NCBI GenBank assembly: GCA_902779675.1
Contig: CACZCK010000014.1
Location: 1 to 64,000, forward strand
Length of the DNA stretch: 64,000 nucleotides
Direction of reading: 5' to 3'
From: an uncultured Coriobacteriaceae bacterium
GTDB taxonomy: Bacteria; Actinomycetota; Coriobacteriia; Coriobacteriales; Atopobiaceae
The stretch's first letter is position 1. The number at the start of each line of letters is the position of its first letter. Under the pieces are notes generated by a model. The model made no database searches. It had not been told where the DNA came from and saw nothing but the letters and a program-made list of their open reading frames with translations. Shown in pieces: positions 50,600-58,913 of the stretch. Made by a program: the position numbers and the translations under genes.

Positions 50600-53179
50600 A
50601 TGGCATACGAAGACATCATGGCCCAGATGACCCTCGAGGAGAAGTGCGCCTTGCTGCAGGGCGCCAGCGCCTTTGGCACTTTTGCCATCCCCAGCTTGGA
50701 CGTGCCCGAGCTGCAGTTTTCTGACGGGCCTCATGGCATGCGCCACCAGGACCCTACGACGGCCAATCACTTGGGTATTGGCGGCAGCCTGCCCGCCACC
50801 TGCTTTCCCACGGCGGCCACCGTGGCCCAGAGCTGGGACCCGAGCCTCGGCGAGCGGCTGGGCACGGCGCTGGGCGAGGAGGCGGCCAGCCAGGGCGTGG
50901 GCTGCGTGCTGGGGCCGGGCCTCAACATCAAGCGCAGCCCGTTGACCGGCCGCAACTTTGAGTACTTCTCCGAGGACCCCATCCTCGCTGGCAAGATGGC
51001 TGCCGCCTACGTGCGCGGCATCCAGAGTCAGGGGGTGGCGGCTTGCCCCAAGCACTATGCGGTCAACAGCCAGGAGACGCGCCGTCAGGCGTCCGACTCT
51101 GTGCTCGACGAGCGCACCCTGCGCGAGCTCTACCTCACCGGCTTCGAGACGGTGGTGCGCGAGAGCGACCCCTGGTGCATCATGACCAGCTACAACCTGG
51201 TTAACGGCACCTATGCCAACGAGTCCAAGCATCTGCTGCAGGAGATCTTGCGTGACGAGTGGGGCTTTGGGGGCGCTGTTGTCACCGACTGGGGCGGCTC
51301 CAACAGTCACGTGGCCGGCGTTGCGGCGGGCTCCGACTTCCAGATGCCGGCACCCGGTTTGGACGAGGCTCGCACGCTGGCAGCGGCAGTGCGCGAGGGG
51401 CGTATCTCGCAGGCCACGCTCGACGCTCGCGTGGAGGAGGCACTGCATCTGGTGCTGCGTACCCGCGCCGCCGTCGAGGCCAGGCAGGGCCAGGACTTTG
51501 ATGTCGAGGAGCATCATCAGCTGGCGCGCGAGATTGCCGCGCAGTCCATCGTGCTGCTCAAGAACGGCAAGGCCGAGACGCGCGGCGCCGTGGCGGGTGG
51601 GAGTCCCCTGCTGCCGCTGGTGCCGGGCACCAAGGTGGCTCTGATCGGCGACTTTGCCACTACGCCGCGCTACCAGGGTGCTGGGTCGTCGCTGGTCAAC
51701 TGCACGAGGCTCGACACGTTGGCCGAGCTTGTTGGCCAGGAGGACCTGCAGTTGGTGGGCGTGGAACGCGGCTTTGAGCGGGACAGAACGGCGGATGCCG
51801 GGCTGCAGCAGGCAGCCGCCGATCTTGCCGCCCGTGCGGATGTGGCCGTGCTGTGCCTGGGACTCGAGGAGTCGGCCGAGTCCGAGGGCATCGACCGCCT
51901 GAACATGAAGGTCTCCGACGCGCAAGTTGCCCTGCTCGGGGCGGTGGCTGCGGCCAACCCCAACACGGTGGTGCTCCTCTCGGCCGGCGCGTCGGTCGAG
52001 ACCGAGTGGACCACGGACGCGAAGGCCCTGCTGCATCTGGCCCTGGGCGGTCAGGCTGGAGCCGCCGCAGCGCTCGACGTGCTCATGGGGCGCGTCAATC
52101 CCTCCGGCAAGACGGCCGAGACCTGGTACCGCCATCTCTCTGACAACCCCACGGCGGGCAACTTCCCCAGCTACGAGAAGACCGCCGAGTACCGCGAGGG
52201 TCTCTATGTGGGCTATCGCTACTGCCAGACGGTGGACGTGCGCCCAGCCTTTGCCTTTGGCTTCGGCCTCAGCTACACCACGTTTGCCTACTCCGACCTG
52301 CAGGTCGTGCCGGGCGATGCCACTCGTGGCACGGGGATCAAGATCTCGTTCACGGTGACCAATACCGGCGCCGTGGCCGGTGCCGAGGTCGCGCAGCTCT
52401 ATGTGGCCAAGCCGCAGCACGAGGTGTTCCGTCCTGAGCAGGAGCTCAAGGCCTTTGCCAAGGTATTCCTGCAGCCGGGCGAGTCTCGTCGCGTGACGAC
52501 GACGCTCGATGAGACGGCCTTCCGCTACTGGAATGTGGCCACGGACGCTTGGGAGGTCGAGGGAGGCACCTACGAGCTGCGCGTTGCCGCGGCGAGCGAC
52601 AACGTGCGCCTGACCGGGGCCGTCGAGCTTGCGGGAACCGGGGCGCCCAACCCCTACGCAGGTCTCGACCTCGCGCCGTACGAGACCGGTCGGGTTGCGG
52701 GTGCCTGTGTGAGCGACGCGCAGTTTGCGGCCCTGCTCGGCCGTCCGCTGCCCGAGGCCAAGGTAACCATCGACGAGCGCATGACCTTCCGTGACCTCAC
52801 GCATAGTCGCAGCCCCCTGCTTATGGGAATCGGTGCCGCGCTTGGTGCCGTGGAGAAGAAGGCCCTCGCCCAGGGCACGCCCAACCTCAACGTGGAGTTC
52901 GTCTACAACATGCCGCTGCGGGCCATTGGCCAGATGACCGGCGGCATCACCGACAGCGGCCTAGTGCGCGCTATCGTGCGCGAGGCCAAGGGCTGGGGCC
53001 TGGGTGGTATCGCGCTGCTCGTGCTGTCCCTCGCACTGGGCTGGGGTGTGGGACTGGGCCTGCTGCTCTGCTTGTTGTGGGTGCTGGGTCCGTGGGCTGT
53101 GGCCATGGTGGCCAACGCCGTGCGCAACGCGGCGAGCAAGAGGGCGTTGCAGGACGCGGACGCATTGCGCAGGGCCTAG
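50600..53179 (+). CDS. GH3 glycoside hydrolase with C-terminal membrane anchor
   Basis: An 859-aa family 3 glycosidase in the usual order: catalytic barrel (about 1-310, nucleophile D230 in VVTDWGG), GH3_C sandwich (with YPFG-like FAFGFGLSYT), and a fibronectin-III-like domain (to about 700). At the C-terminus two hydrophobic segments (about 795-845) add a membrane anchor. No signal peptide is seen, so the enzyme domain should stay inside the cell. Beta-glucosidase or related activity is likely; the sugar is unknown. Confidence 0.88.
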   Translation: MAYEDIMAQMTLEEKCALLQGASAFGTFAIPSLDVPELQFSDGPHGMRHQDPTTANHLGIGGSLPATCFPTAATVAQSWDPSLGERLGTALGEEAASQGVGCVLGPGLNIKRSPLTGRNFEYFSEDPILAGKMAAAYVRGIQSQGVAACPKHYAVNSQETRRQASDSVLDERTLRELYLTGFETVVRESDPWCIMTSYNLVNGTYANESKHLLQEILRDEWGFGGAVVTDWGGSNSHVAGVAAGSDFQMPAPGLDEARTLAAAVREGRISQATLDARVEEALHLVLRTRAAVEARQGQDFDVEEHHQLAREIAAQSIVLLKNGKAETRGAVAGGSPLLPLVPGTKVALIGDFATTPRYQGAGSSLVNCTRLDTLAELVGQEDLQLVGVERGFERDRTADAGLQQAAADLAARADVAVLCLGLEESAESEGIDRLNMKVSDAQVALLGAVAAANPNTVVLLSAGASVETEWTTDAKALLHLALGGQAGAAAALDVLMGRVNPSGKTAETWYRHLSDNPTAGNFPSYEKTAEYREGLYVGYRYCQTVDVRPAFAFGFGLSYTTFAYSDLQVVPGDATRGTGIKISFTVTNTGAVAGAEVAQLYVAKPQHEVFRPEQELKAFAKVFLQPGESRRVTTTLDETAFRYWNVATDAWEVEGGTYELRVAAASDNVRLTGAVELAGTGAPNPYAGLDLAPYETGRVAGACVSDAQFAALLGRPLPEAKVTIDERMTFRDLTHSRSPLLMGIGAALGAVEKKALAQGTPNLNVEFVYNMPLRAIGQMTGGITDSGLVRAIVREAKGWGLGGIALLVLSLALGWGVGLGLLLCLLWVLGPWAVAMVANAVRNAASKRALQDADALRRA

Positions 53180-53199
53180 CAAGAATGAGGCGTGACTTA

Positions 53200-53226
53200 G
53201 CGCAAAGGGGAGTATCCCTTTTGCGC
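53200..53226. repeat. dispersed hairpin family, site 5
   Basis: GCGC and its complement flank CAAAGGGGAGTATCCCTTTT. The core equals that of site 4; the flanking stem is different. It lies between the GH3 and GtrA-like genes. Confidence 0.75.
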
Positions 53227-53259
53227 GAAGGATGATCGCTGGTGTGGAGGAAAGAGTCA

Positions 53260-53694
53260 ATGGCATTTCAGCAGTGGAAAGAGGAGCATCAGGCTCTCTG
53301 GGAGTTCATCCTGTTCAACATCCTGTCCAACGTGTCGACGGCGGCGCGCTTCGTGGTCACTTGGGTGGGCACAGCGCTCACTGGCGGCGCGGGGACCGCG
53401 GTGGTCTTTCTGGCCGAGCTGGCTTCGCAGGTGGTCAACTACTTCGTGCAGATGAAGTTCGTCTTCAGGTCCACCGCCGACTTTGGCAAGTCCGCGCCTA
53501 AGTACGCGGTGCTGGCGCTCATCATCATCGTTATGAACTCGGTCATCGTGCCTCGGGTGGGCCAGCTGCTCATTGGGGCGGGAGTCGCCGCGACGGCCGT
53601 CAACGGCGCGATCGTGCCGGTTGCGGGTACGTTGCTCGCAGTAATCATCAGCTTCCCACTGCTCAAGTTCTGGATCGCCCCTGACGACAAGTAG
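53260..53694 (+). CDS. GtrA-like integral membrane protein
   Basis: A 144-aa protein with four hydrophobic helices, the size and pattern of the GtrA family (FILFNILSNVSTAARFVVTW, VNYFVQMKFVF). GtrA proteins are thought to move lipid-linked sugars or help glycosylation of the cell surface. The ATG at 53260 has GTGGAGG upstream. No glycosyltransferase is adjacent. Confidence 0.7.
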   Translation: MAFQQWKEEHQALWEFILFNILSNVSTAARFVVTWVGTALTGGAGTAVVFLAELASQVVNYFVQMKFVFRSTADFGKSAPKYAVLALIIIVMNSVIVPRVGQLLIGAGVAATAVNGAIVPVAGTLLAVIISFPLLKFWIAPDDK

Positions 53695-53873
53695 ACGGCA
53701 GGCAATCAGACCGACAGCCAACCGTAGCGTGGCCCGGTGGAGCATCCAGCGGGCCACGTGGCGTTGTAGCCTTTTTTAGCGTTGCTGCATCTCCAGAGGC
53801 ACCCGGAGACAAGCGCGGGGCAACCTCCATCTGCTCCGTTCGAGAAACGCCTTTTTCGGCTCGCGTTGTTGCG

Positions 53874-53879
53874 TACAAT
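53874..53879 (+). promoter_or_regulatory. candidate -10 of the AI-2E-family gene
   Basis: TACAAT 35 bp before the ATG, with an AAAGGTGATAG ribosome-binding site between. Confidence 0.45.
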
Positions 53880-53914
53880 GACTGTCGTGCCCCACCCAAG
53901 CAAAGGTGATAGTC

Positions 53915-55087
53915 ATGAACAAGTACATTGAACGCATCGACCGCAGGTATGCCAAGGTCTGCATCTACGCCGGCGTCACGGTACTGCTGACCGTTGCGGC
54001 CTGCATGGTGCTCTATACGGCCTCGCCGGTGTTCGCCAAGATCTGGGAGCTGGTCTGCACGGTGCTCGAACCCATCGTGTACGGCGCGGCCCTGAGCTAT
54101 GTGCTCAACCCCCTGGTCAAGCGCGTCTCCCATGCGCTTAGGCGTCGCGGCTGCTTTGTCAAGAACCCCATGCGCAGGCGTCGCATCTCCGTGGCTATCA
54201 GCCTCGTTCTGGTACTGCTGGTCATACTGGCCCTGACCGCCGTGTTCGTGCTGATGGTGACGCACAGCATCGCCAGCCTGCGCATCGAGCAGATCCAGAG
54301 CCTGCTGGGCACGGCGCAGGGCGACCTCGTTGACCTGCTCAAGGTGGCCCATGAGCGCCTCGTCGAATGGAGAGTCCTCTCCAACGACGAGGGGGCCAAT
54401 CCGCTTGCCATGTTCAGCAACGTCAAGGAGATCCTGACCAACGTGGTCTTTGCCATCATCTTTGGCATCTACTTCCTCATCGACGGCCCGTACGTGTTCA
54501 TCTATCTGGGTCGCGTCGGGCACGTCTTCTTCAAGGACGACATTGCCGTCGACCACCAGCGCCTCATGGCCGATGCCGACAAGGTCTTCTCGGGTTACTT
54601 CCGCGGCCAGGGCATCGATGCGGCTGTGGTAGGCGTGCTTTCGGGCATCATCCTCACGGCCATCGGCGTGCCCTTCGGGCCGCTGGTGGGTCTGCTCGCT
54701 GGTCTGGGCAACCTCATCCCGTATGTGGGCGGACCGGTGGGCTTTGGCTCCATCGCCCTCGTGTGCCTGCCCAGCGCTGCGTGGGGCAAGATGATCGCCG
54801 GTTTTGTGGCGATGGGCCTCATCATGGTGGTGGACGCCAACGTCATCAACCCCAAGCTGCTCTCCGACAACGTGGAGGTGCATCCCATTCTGGTGCTCGC
54901 GGCCCTCATCGGTGGCGGCGCGGTGGGTGGCATCGCGGGCATGCTGGTGGCGGTGCCGTTTGCGGCGTTCCTCAAGATCCAGCTCGACCGCTGGGTCGAG
55001 AAGCGCGAGGCCGAGGAGGTTGCCGAACACAGGAGGAGGGTCGCCGCTCGCGCGAAGGCGGATGCTCAGCGCAAGGTGGCAAAGTAG
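53915..55087 (+). CDS. AI-2E-family (UPF0118/PerM) transporter
   Basis: A 390-aa membrane protein with about eight helices, a soluble middle part, and the typical C-terminal block (GLGNLIPYVGGPVG and DANVINPKLLSDNVEVHP). Members include AI-2 exporter TqsA and Na+/H+ antiporters; the cargo here is unknown. The tail is a charged helix rich in Arg/Ala/Glu. The MGMT-like gene starts 19 nt downstream. Confidence 0.88.
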   Translation: MNKYIERIDRRYAKVCIYAGVTVLLTVAACMVLYTASPVFAKIWELVCTVLEPIVYGAALSYVLNPLVKRVSHALRRRGCFVKNPMRRRRISVAISLVLVLLVILALTAVFVLMVTHSIASLRIEQIQSLLGTAQGDLVDLLKVAHERLVEWRVLSNDEGANPLAMFSNVKEILTNVVFAIIFGIYFLIDGPYVFIYLGRVGHVFFKDDIAVDHQRLMADADKVFSGYFRGQGIDAAVVGVLSGIILTAIGVPFGPLVGLLAGLGNLIPYVGGPVGFGSIALVCLPSAAWGKMIAGFVAMGLIMVVDANVINPKLLSDNVEVHPILVLAALIGGGAVGGIAGMLVAVPFAAFLKIQLDRWVEKREAEEVAEHRRRVAARAKADAQRKVAK

Positions 55088-55106
55088 CGCGTTTGGAGGA
55101 GCGGCC

Positions 55107-55481
55107 GTGGGTGCGTTCAACGACAGGGTCTACGAGGTGGTCCGTCAGATTCCCTATGGCTGCGTGAGCACCTACGGCGACATCGCGCGGGCCATCGGGC
55201 AGCCGCGCAAGGCCCTCTTTGTGGGCTATGCCATGCGGAGCTCGATGGAAGAGGGCGCCGTGCCCTGCCACCGCGTGGTGTACAAGGACGGACACATCTA
55301 TCCCACCGACGACGAGGGTCAGCCCACCGTGCAAAAGATCATGCTGGAGCGCGAGGGCGTGCCCTTTGTGGACGAAAGCCATGTTGACCTTGACGCATGC
55401 CACTGGACTCCGGGGCGCATGGATGCCGAGGGCCGTCCTGTCGACATCGACTGGGCTGCCGAAATGGGCGACCTGTTTTAG
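55107..55481 (+). CDS. MGMT/Ogt-type DNA-binding domain protein
   Basis: A 124-aa protein equal to the C-terminal domain of O6-alkylguanine-DNA alkyltransferases: YGCVSTYGDIARAIG is the HTH region and PCHRVV holds C54, the alkyl-accepting cysteine (alkyltransferase-like proteins have Trp there). There is no N-terminal MGMT domain. Methyl transfer is possible but unproven. GTG 55107 has GGAGGAG upstream; expected to be co-transcribed with the AI-2E gene. Confidence 0.85.
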   Translation: MGAFNDRVYEVVRQIPYGCVSTYGDIARAIGQPRKALFVGYAMRSSMEEGAVPCHRVVYKDGHIYPTDDEGQPTVQKIMLEREGVPFVDESHVDLDACHWTPGRMDAEGRPVDIDWAAEMGDLF

Positions 55482-55540
55482 GCGTGGCGCCGAGGGGCTA
55501 GCCGAGGAGCGCTGAGGGGCACGGGGCAAAGGGGGCACCC

Positions 55541-56389
55541 ATGCGGGTAAAGCTTGGTGCACGTGGACTGGGCCTGCGCGCGGACCATGTGCGCATACCG
55601 GTGGGGGAGCGGCGCATGCCTGCGCTCGTGCTGAGTCCGACGCGGCCGCACGCCGATGCGCCCGGCGTGCTGTGGATCCACGGCGGCGGCTATGCCACTG
55701 GTATGAAGGAGATGGTCTTCATGTCACGGGCGGTCGACCTCGTGGAGCGCTACGGGGCTGTGGTGGTCTCGCCTGCGTATAGGCTGTCGTGGCAGGCGCC
55801 CTATCCTGCGGCGCTGCACGACTGCTACGCGGCCCTGCTGTGGATGCGCGAGCATGCGGCCGAGCTGGGTGTCAACCCCTCACAGCTAATGGTGGGTGGC
55901 GAGAGCGCTGGTGGCGGACTGACAGCTGCGCTCTGCCTGCCGGCACGCGACCGTGGCCGGGTGGCGGTTGCGTACCAGATGCCGCTCTATCCCATGATCG
56001 ACAACCTCGACACCTGGAGCTCGGCAGACAACCACAACAAGATCTGGAACACGCGGCGCAACCACCAGGCGTGGCGGCTCTACCTGCGGCAGGACGCGCA
56101 ATCGCCCAGCGTTTCGCCCTATGCCGCGGCTGCGCGTGCGACCGATCTCGCCGGTCTTCCGCCCCTGTATACCTTCGTGAGCACGGACGAACCCTTCTAC
56201 GCCGAGACACTTGCCTACGTGGAGGCGCTCCGCTCCGCGGGCGTGTCGGCCGAGGTGGACGTCTACCAGGGCCTCTATCATGCGTTTGACATGCTCGAGC
56301 CAGATCTGCCCGAATCTCGGCTGGCACGCGAGCGCTTTTGCGAGCGTTTCGAGCAGGCAATGAGCTCCTGCTTTGCCCCTCAGCAGTGA
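55541..56389 (+). CDS. alpha/beta-hydrolase (HSL-like esterase)
   Basis: A 282-aa hydrolase. HGGGYATG is the oxyanion motif, GGESAGGGL carries the nucleophile Ser, and YHAFD near the end the catalytic His. This is the hormone-sensitive-lipase/acetyl-esterase pattern for small acyl esters. It follows the MGMT-like gene by 59 nt. The start ATG has a weak AAAGGGGG site upstream. Confidence 0.85.
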   Translation: MRVKLGARGLGLRADHVRIPVGERRMPALVLSPTRPHADAPGVLWIHGGGYATGMKEMVFMSRAVDLVERYGAVVVSPAYRLSWQAPYPAALHDCYAALLWMREHAAELGVNPSQLMVGGESAGGGLTAALCLPARDRGRVAVAYQMPLYPMIDNLDTWSSADNHNKIWNTRRNHQAWRLYLRQDAQSPSVSPYAAAARATDLAGLPPLYTFVSTDEPFYAETLAYVEALRSAGVSAEVDVYQGLYHAFDMLEPDLPESRLARERFCERFEQAMSSCFAPQQ

Positions 56390-56467
56390 GGCGCCAGAAG
56401 CGAGCGGTGGCGCTTTGAGGCGCACGGGACACTGGCAGCCATGAATACGGTAAATGCCGTACGAATC

Positions 56468-56559
56468 CGGCAATAAGGGGATTCGGGGGTGTTAATGGGA
56501 GGCGCGACGCCCCCGAATCGCCTTATTGCCGTCTCAATCGGGCAATAAGGGGGTTGCGG
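56468..56559. repeat. imperfect palindrome with three CGGCAATAAG boxes
   Basis: A left arm from 56468 and a right arm ending at 56531 pair over about 24 bp with two mismatches; a third box, CGGGCAATAAG, follows at 56539. It lies between convergent genes and may end transcription in both directions. Confidence 0.65.
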
Positions 56560-56630
56560 ACGAGAGCTGTCGCACGCGGGCGAACCGCGCGCCGCGTTTC
56601 AATCCATTTGCGGCTGGATTTTATGCAGCG

Positions 56631-57992
56631 CTACTCCGGCAGAGGTAACGTGATGTCCAGGCAGAAGACGTCTCCGCGCTGCGCGGCAGAGAAGATCCCG
56701 TCGTAGCGCTCTGCCAGCGCACGCATCGAGCGCGTTCCGATGCCATGGTTGGTGGTGTCGCGCGTGCCATCGCCTGTGAGCTTGGTAGTCTGGGGGAGCC
56801 CGTCCGCAAACGACGCCTGTCCTACGCAGGTGTTCTCCACATGGATAGACACCATGTCGCCCACGCGTCGCACGCCCAGCGAGATGGAACGTCCGCCCTC
56901 GGGTACCTGCCGCGTAGCCTCGATGGCGTTGTCGAGCGCGTTGCCAAACAAGGCGTAGAGTTCCGATGGCGCCAAGAAGTCCAGGGCGTGGCCGTCAGCC
57001 ATGCAGGTGAGCGTGATGCCTTCGCCCTCGCAGAGCAGGCGCTTCTCGGTGAGGATAGTGTCCAGCGCCTCGTTGCCCGTGCGCACGGTGGCGTCGTACA
57101 CGCTCACCTCGCGCGCGATGTCGGCTAGCACAGCCGCGTCCACGGCGGTCCCCGTCTCGCCCAGATGACGGATCTGGTGGCGGATGTCGTGGCACTTGAT
57201 GTTGATGGCCTCGATGTTCTCGCGCGAGAGCTCGTACTGACGCTGCTGCTCGGCCATCAGGCGTTCGGTCGCGGCCGCCTCGCTGCGTAAATGCTGGGCA
57301 AAGAGCATCTCGTACTGGGCAAACAGCACAAAGACGCAGACAGCGCCATGAATGATGCGCAGGCTTACGAGCAGCGGCAGGGGCGTGGGGCCGTAGCTCA
57401 GGGCCTTGTTGTTCACATCGAAGAGGATGACCACCAGAATGACCATCACAAAGACGCCCACGGTGGCACGGTCCTCCACCTGCACGGTGTCGGCACGCTC
57501 CACCGCGCGCACCAACAGCAGGTAGCAGGGAAGATAGACGGCGACGACAGCCCCAAGGCCCGAGAGCACGCGGAACGCCACCATGCCCTCGCCGAGACCA
57601 GCGAGCCGGCCTCCCAGCAGCACGATAAGCCCCTCCAGCCCGCTGACCAGGTTCTGCATGGTGTAGCCCATGGCACAGCAGAACAGCGCATGGTGGAGGG
57701 GGACGTTGTAGAGCAGTAGGACGGACCCCACGCAATAGCCCAAAAGCAGTGTAAAGAGCAAGAACTGGCCCGCAAGCTGCGGGGTTCCGTTTGCGGTGAA
57801 CTCGGGGTGGGCGCTCATACCGTACCAGCTGAAGAAGAGAACGGCGGCGAGCAGGGCAAGGCCGAGCAACAGGGCTCGCCGGCGGAAGTCCTCTCGCTGG
57901 TCTTGATACCGCACGATTAGCCAGATGGCAAAGCCAATTTGGAGTACGGCGGAAAGCGGCTGCAGCATTCCAAGCGGCAGTCCTGGGCCCAT
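56631..57992 (-). CDS. AgrC-like sensor histidine kinase (GHKL type)
   Basis: A 453-aa kinase. Six to seven hydrophobic segments (1-235) form the sensor. Then comes the dimer helix with H268 (KCHDIRHQI), typical of HPK10/AgrC kinases, and a GHKL ATPase domain (FGNALDNAIEA, HGIGTRSM). Its ATG overlaps the stop of the response regulator by one base (TGATG), so the two are coupled. No signal-peptide gene (AgrD-like) or AgrB was found nearby. Confidence 0.9.
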   Translation of the reverse strand: MGPGLPLGMLQPLSAVLQIGFAIWLIVRYQDQREDFRRRALLLGLALLAAVLFFSWYGMSAHPEFTANGTPQLAGQFLLFTLLLGYCVGSVLLLYNVPLHHALFCCAMGYTMQNLVSGLEGLIVLLGGRLAGLGEGMVAFRVLSGLGAVVAVYLPCYLLLVRAVERADTVQVEDRATVGVFVMVILVVILFDVNNKALSYGPTPLPLLVSLRIIHGAVCVFVLFAQYEMLFAQHLRSEAAATERLMAEQQRQYELSRENIEAINIKCHDIRHQIRHLGETGTAVDAAVLADIAREVSVYDATVRTGNEALDTILTEKRLLCEGEGITLTCMADGHALDFLAPSELYALFGNALDNAIEATRQVPEGGRSISLGVRRVGDMVSIHVENTCVGQASFADGLPQTTKLTGDGTRDTTNHGIGTRSMRALAERYDGIFSAAQRGDVFCLDITLPLPE

Positions 57993-58705
57993 CAGAAGCC
58001 GCCCCCAAGGTACGAGGCGATGGCGGCCTGCGCCTCGCGCTTGCGGGCTCGCGACATGAACAGCGTGGTACCGTCGGAGAGGCGCACCTCGTCGCCGCGT
58101 ACGCGCCGCACGTGGGCCATGTTGGCCAGAGCGCTGCTCGAAAAGCGCACGAAGGGCAGGCCTGCCAGCTCGCTTTCCACATGACGCAGTGAGTCGCGTA
58201 CCACGAACGGCGCGGGCTCGCCTGCCACGTGATAGGCCACGTCGTGACCCTGCGTCTCCACGTACAAGAGGTCGGCGGCCGCAAAGATTTGCAGGCCGTC
58301 GCGGGTCTTGACGCGCAGCGAGCGCGCGGTGTTGCGCTCAACCGCGCGCATGGCGCGGCTCATGCGCATGCGAAAGCTCTCATAGCTCACGGGCTTGACC
58401 ATGAAGTCCACGGCGTCCACCTCGTAGCCGCGCACGGCGTACTGGGCAAGGTTGGTCACAAACACCAGTGGCGTCACGCTGTCGTGCTCGCGCAGCTGGT
58501 GGGCGGCCTCCAAGCCGTTAATGCCAGGCATATCGATGTCCATGAAGACAAGGTCGGCGGCAGGACGATCCTCGAGGTAGTCCAGCGCGTTGGTCAGCCA
58601 CGTGATGGAGACCTCGAAGCCCTGCTCGGCGGCATAGCGCTCGAGGTGGCCGCGCAGTGTGGCCGCCTCTTCGGGTGTGTCCTCCAGCATGATGACGTGT
58701 AGCAT
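57992..58705 (-). CDS. LytTR response regulator (AgrA-like)
   Basis: A 237-aa regulator. The receiver domain has EDTPEE acid residues, D56 (FMDIDMPG) as phospho-acceptor and the K of VKPVS. The C-terminal LytTR DNA-binding domain (about 130-235) reads LLYVETQGHDVAYH and FVRFSSSALANMAHV. The start at 58705 follows GAGGGG with seven bases between; a TTG six bases upstream is too close to it. It is the first gene of the operon and is divergent from the large GH3 gene. Confidence 0.92.
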   Translation of the reverse strand: MLHVIMLEDTPEEAATLRGHLERYAAEQGFEVSITWLTNALDYLEDRPAADLVFMDIDMPGINGLEAAHQLREHDSVTPLVFVTNLAQYAVRGYEVDAVDFMVKPVSYESFRMRMSRAMRAVERNTARSLRVKTRDGLQIFAAADLLYVETQGHDVAYHVAGEPAPFVVRDSLRHVESELAGLPFVRFSSSALANMAHVRRVRGDEVRLSDGTTLFMSRARKREAQAAIASYLGGGF

Positions 58706-58913
58706 GCGCAAGCCCCTCCGCGCGGTCGCCCGGTCGGATAGGGGGAACCGTCCCCGATGTCCGAATCCGTCACCTATTGTGGCACGAGAAACCGTCCGAT
58801 TCTGTCAGCTTACGTCCCGATTTGGACGGGGTGCGGCAAGCGGTGCGATGCCGTCGTATGGTATGCCTGAGATTGGAATCGCCCGGTGCGGCGAGCAACG
58901 AAGGGAGCGACCG

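Noticed and set aside
55107..55481. Alkyltransferase-like (ATL) protein
   Set aside because: ATLs have Trp in place of the active cysteine; here PCHRVV keeps C54.
56631..58705. Complete agr quorum-sensing locus
   Set aside because: Only the AgrC/AgrA-like pair is present; no AgrB protease or AgrD peptide gene could be found beside it.
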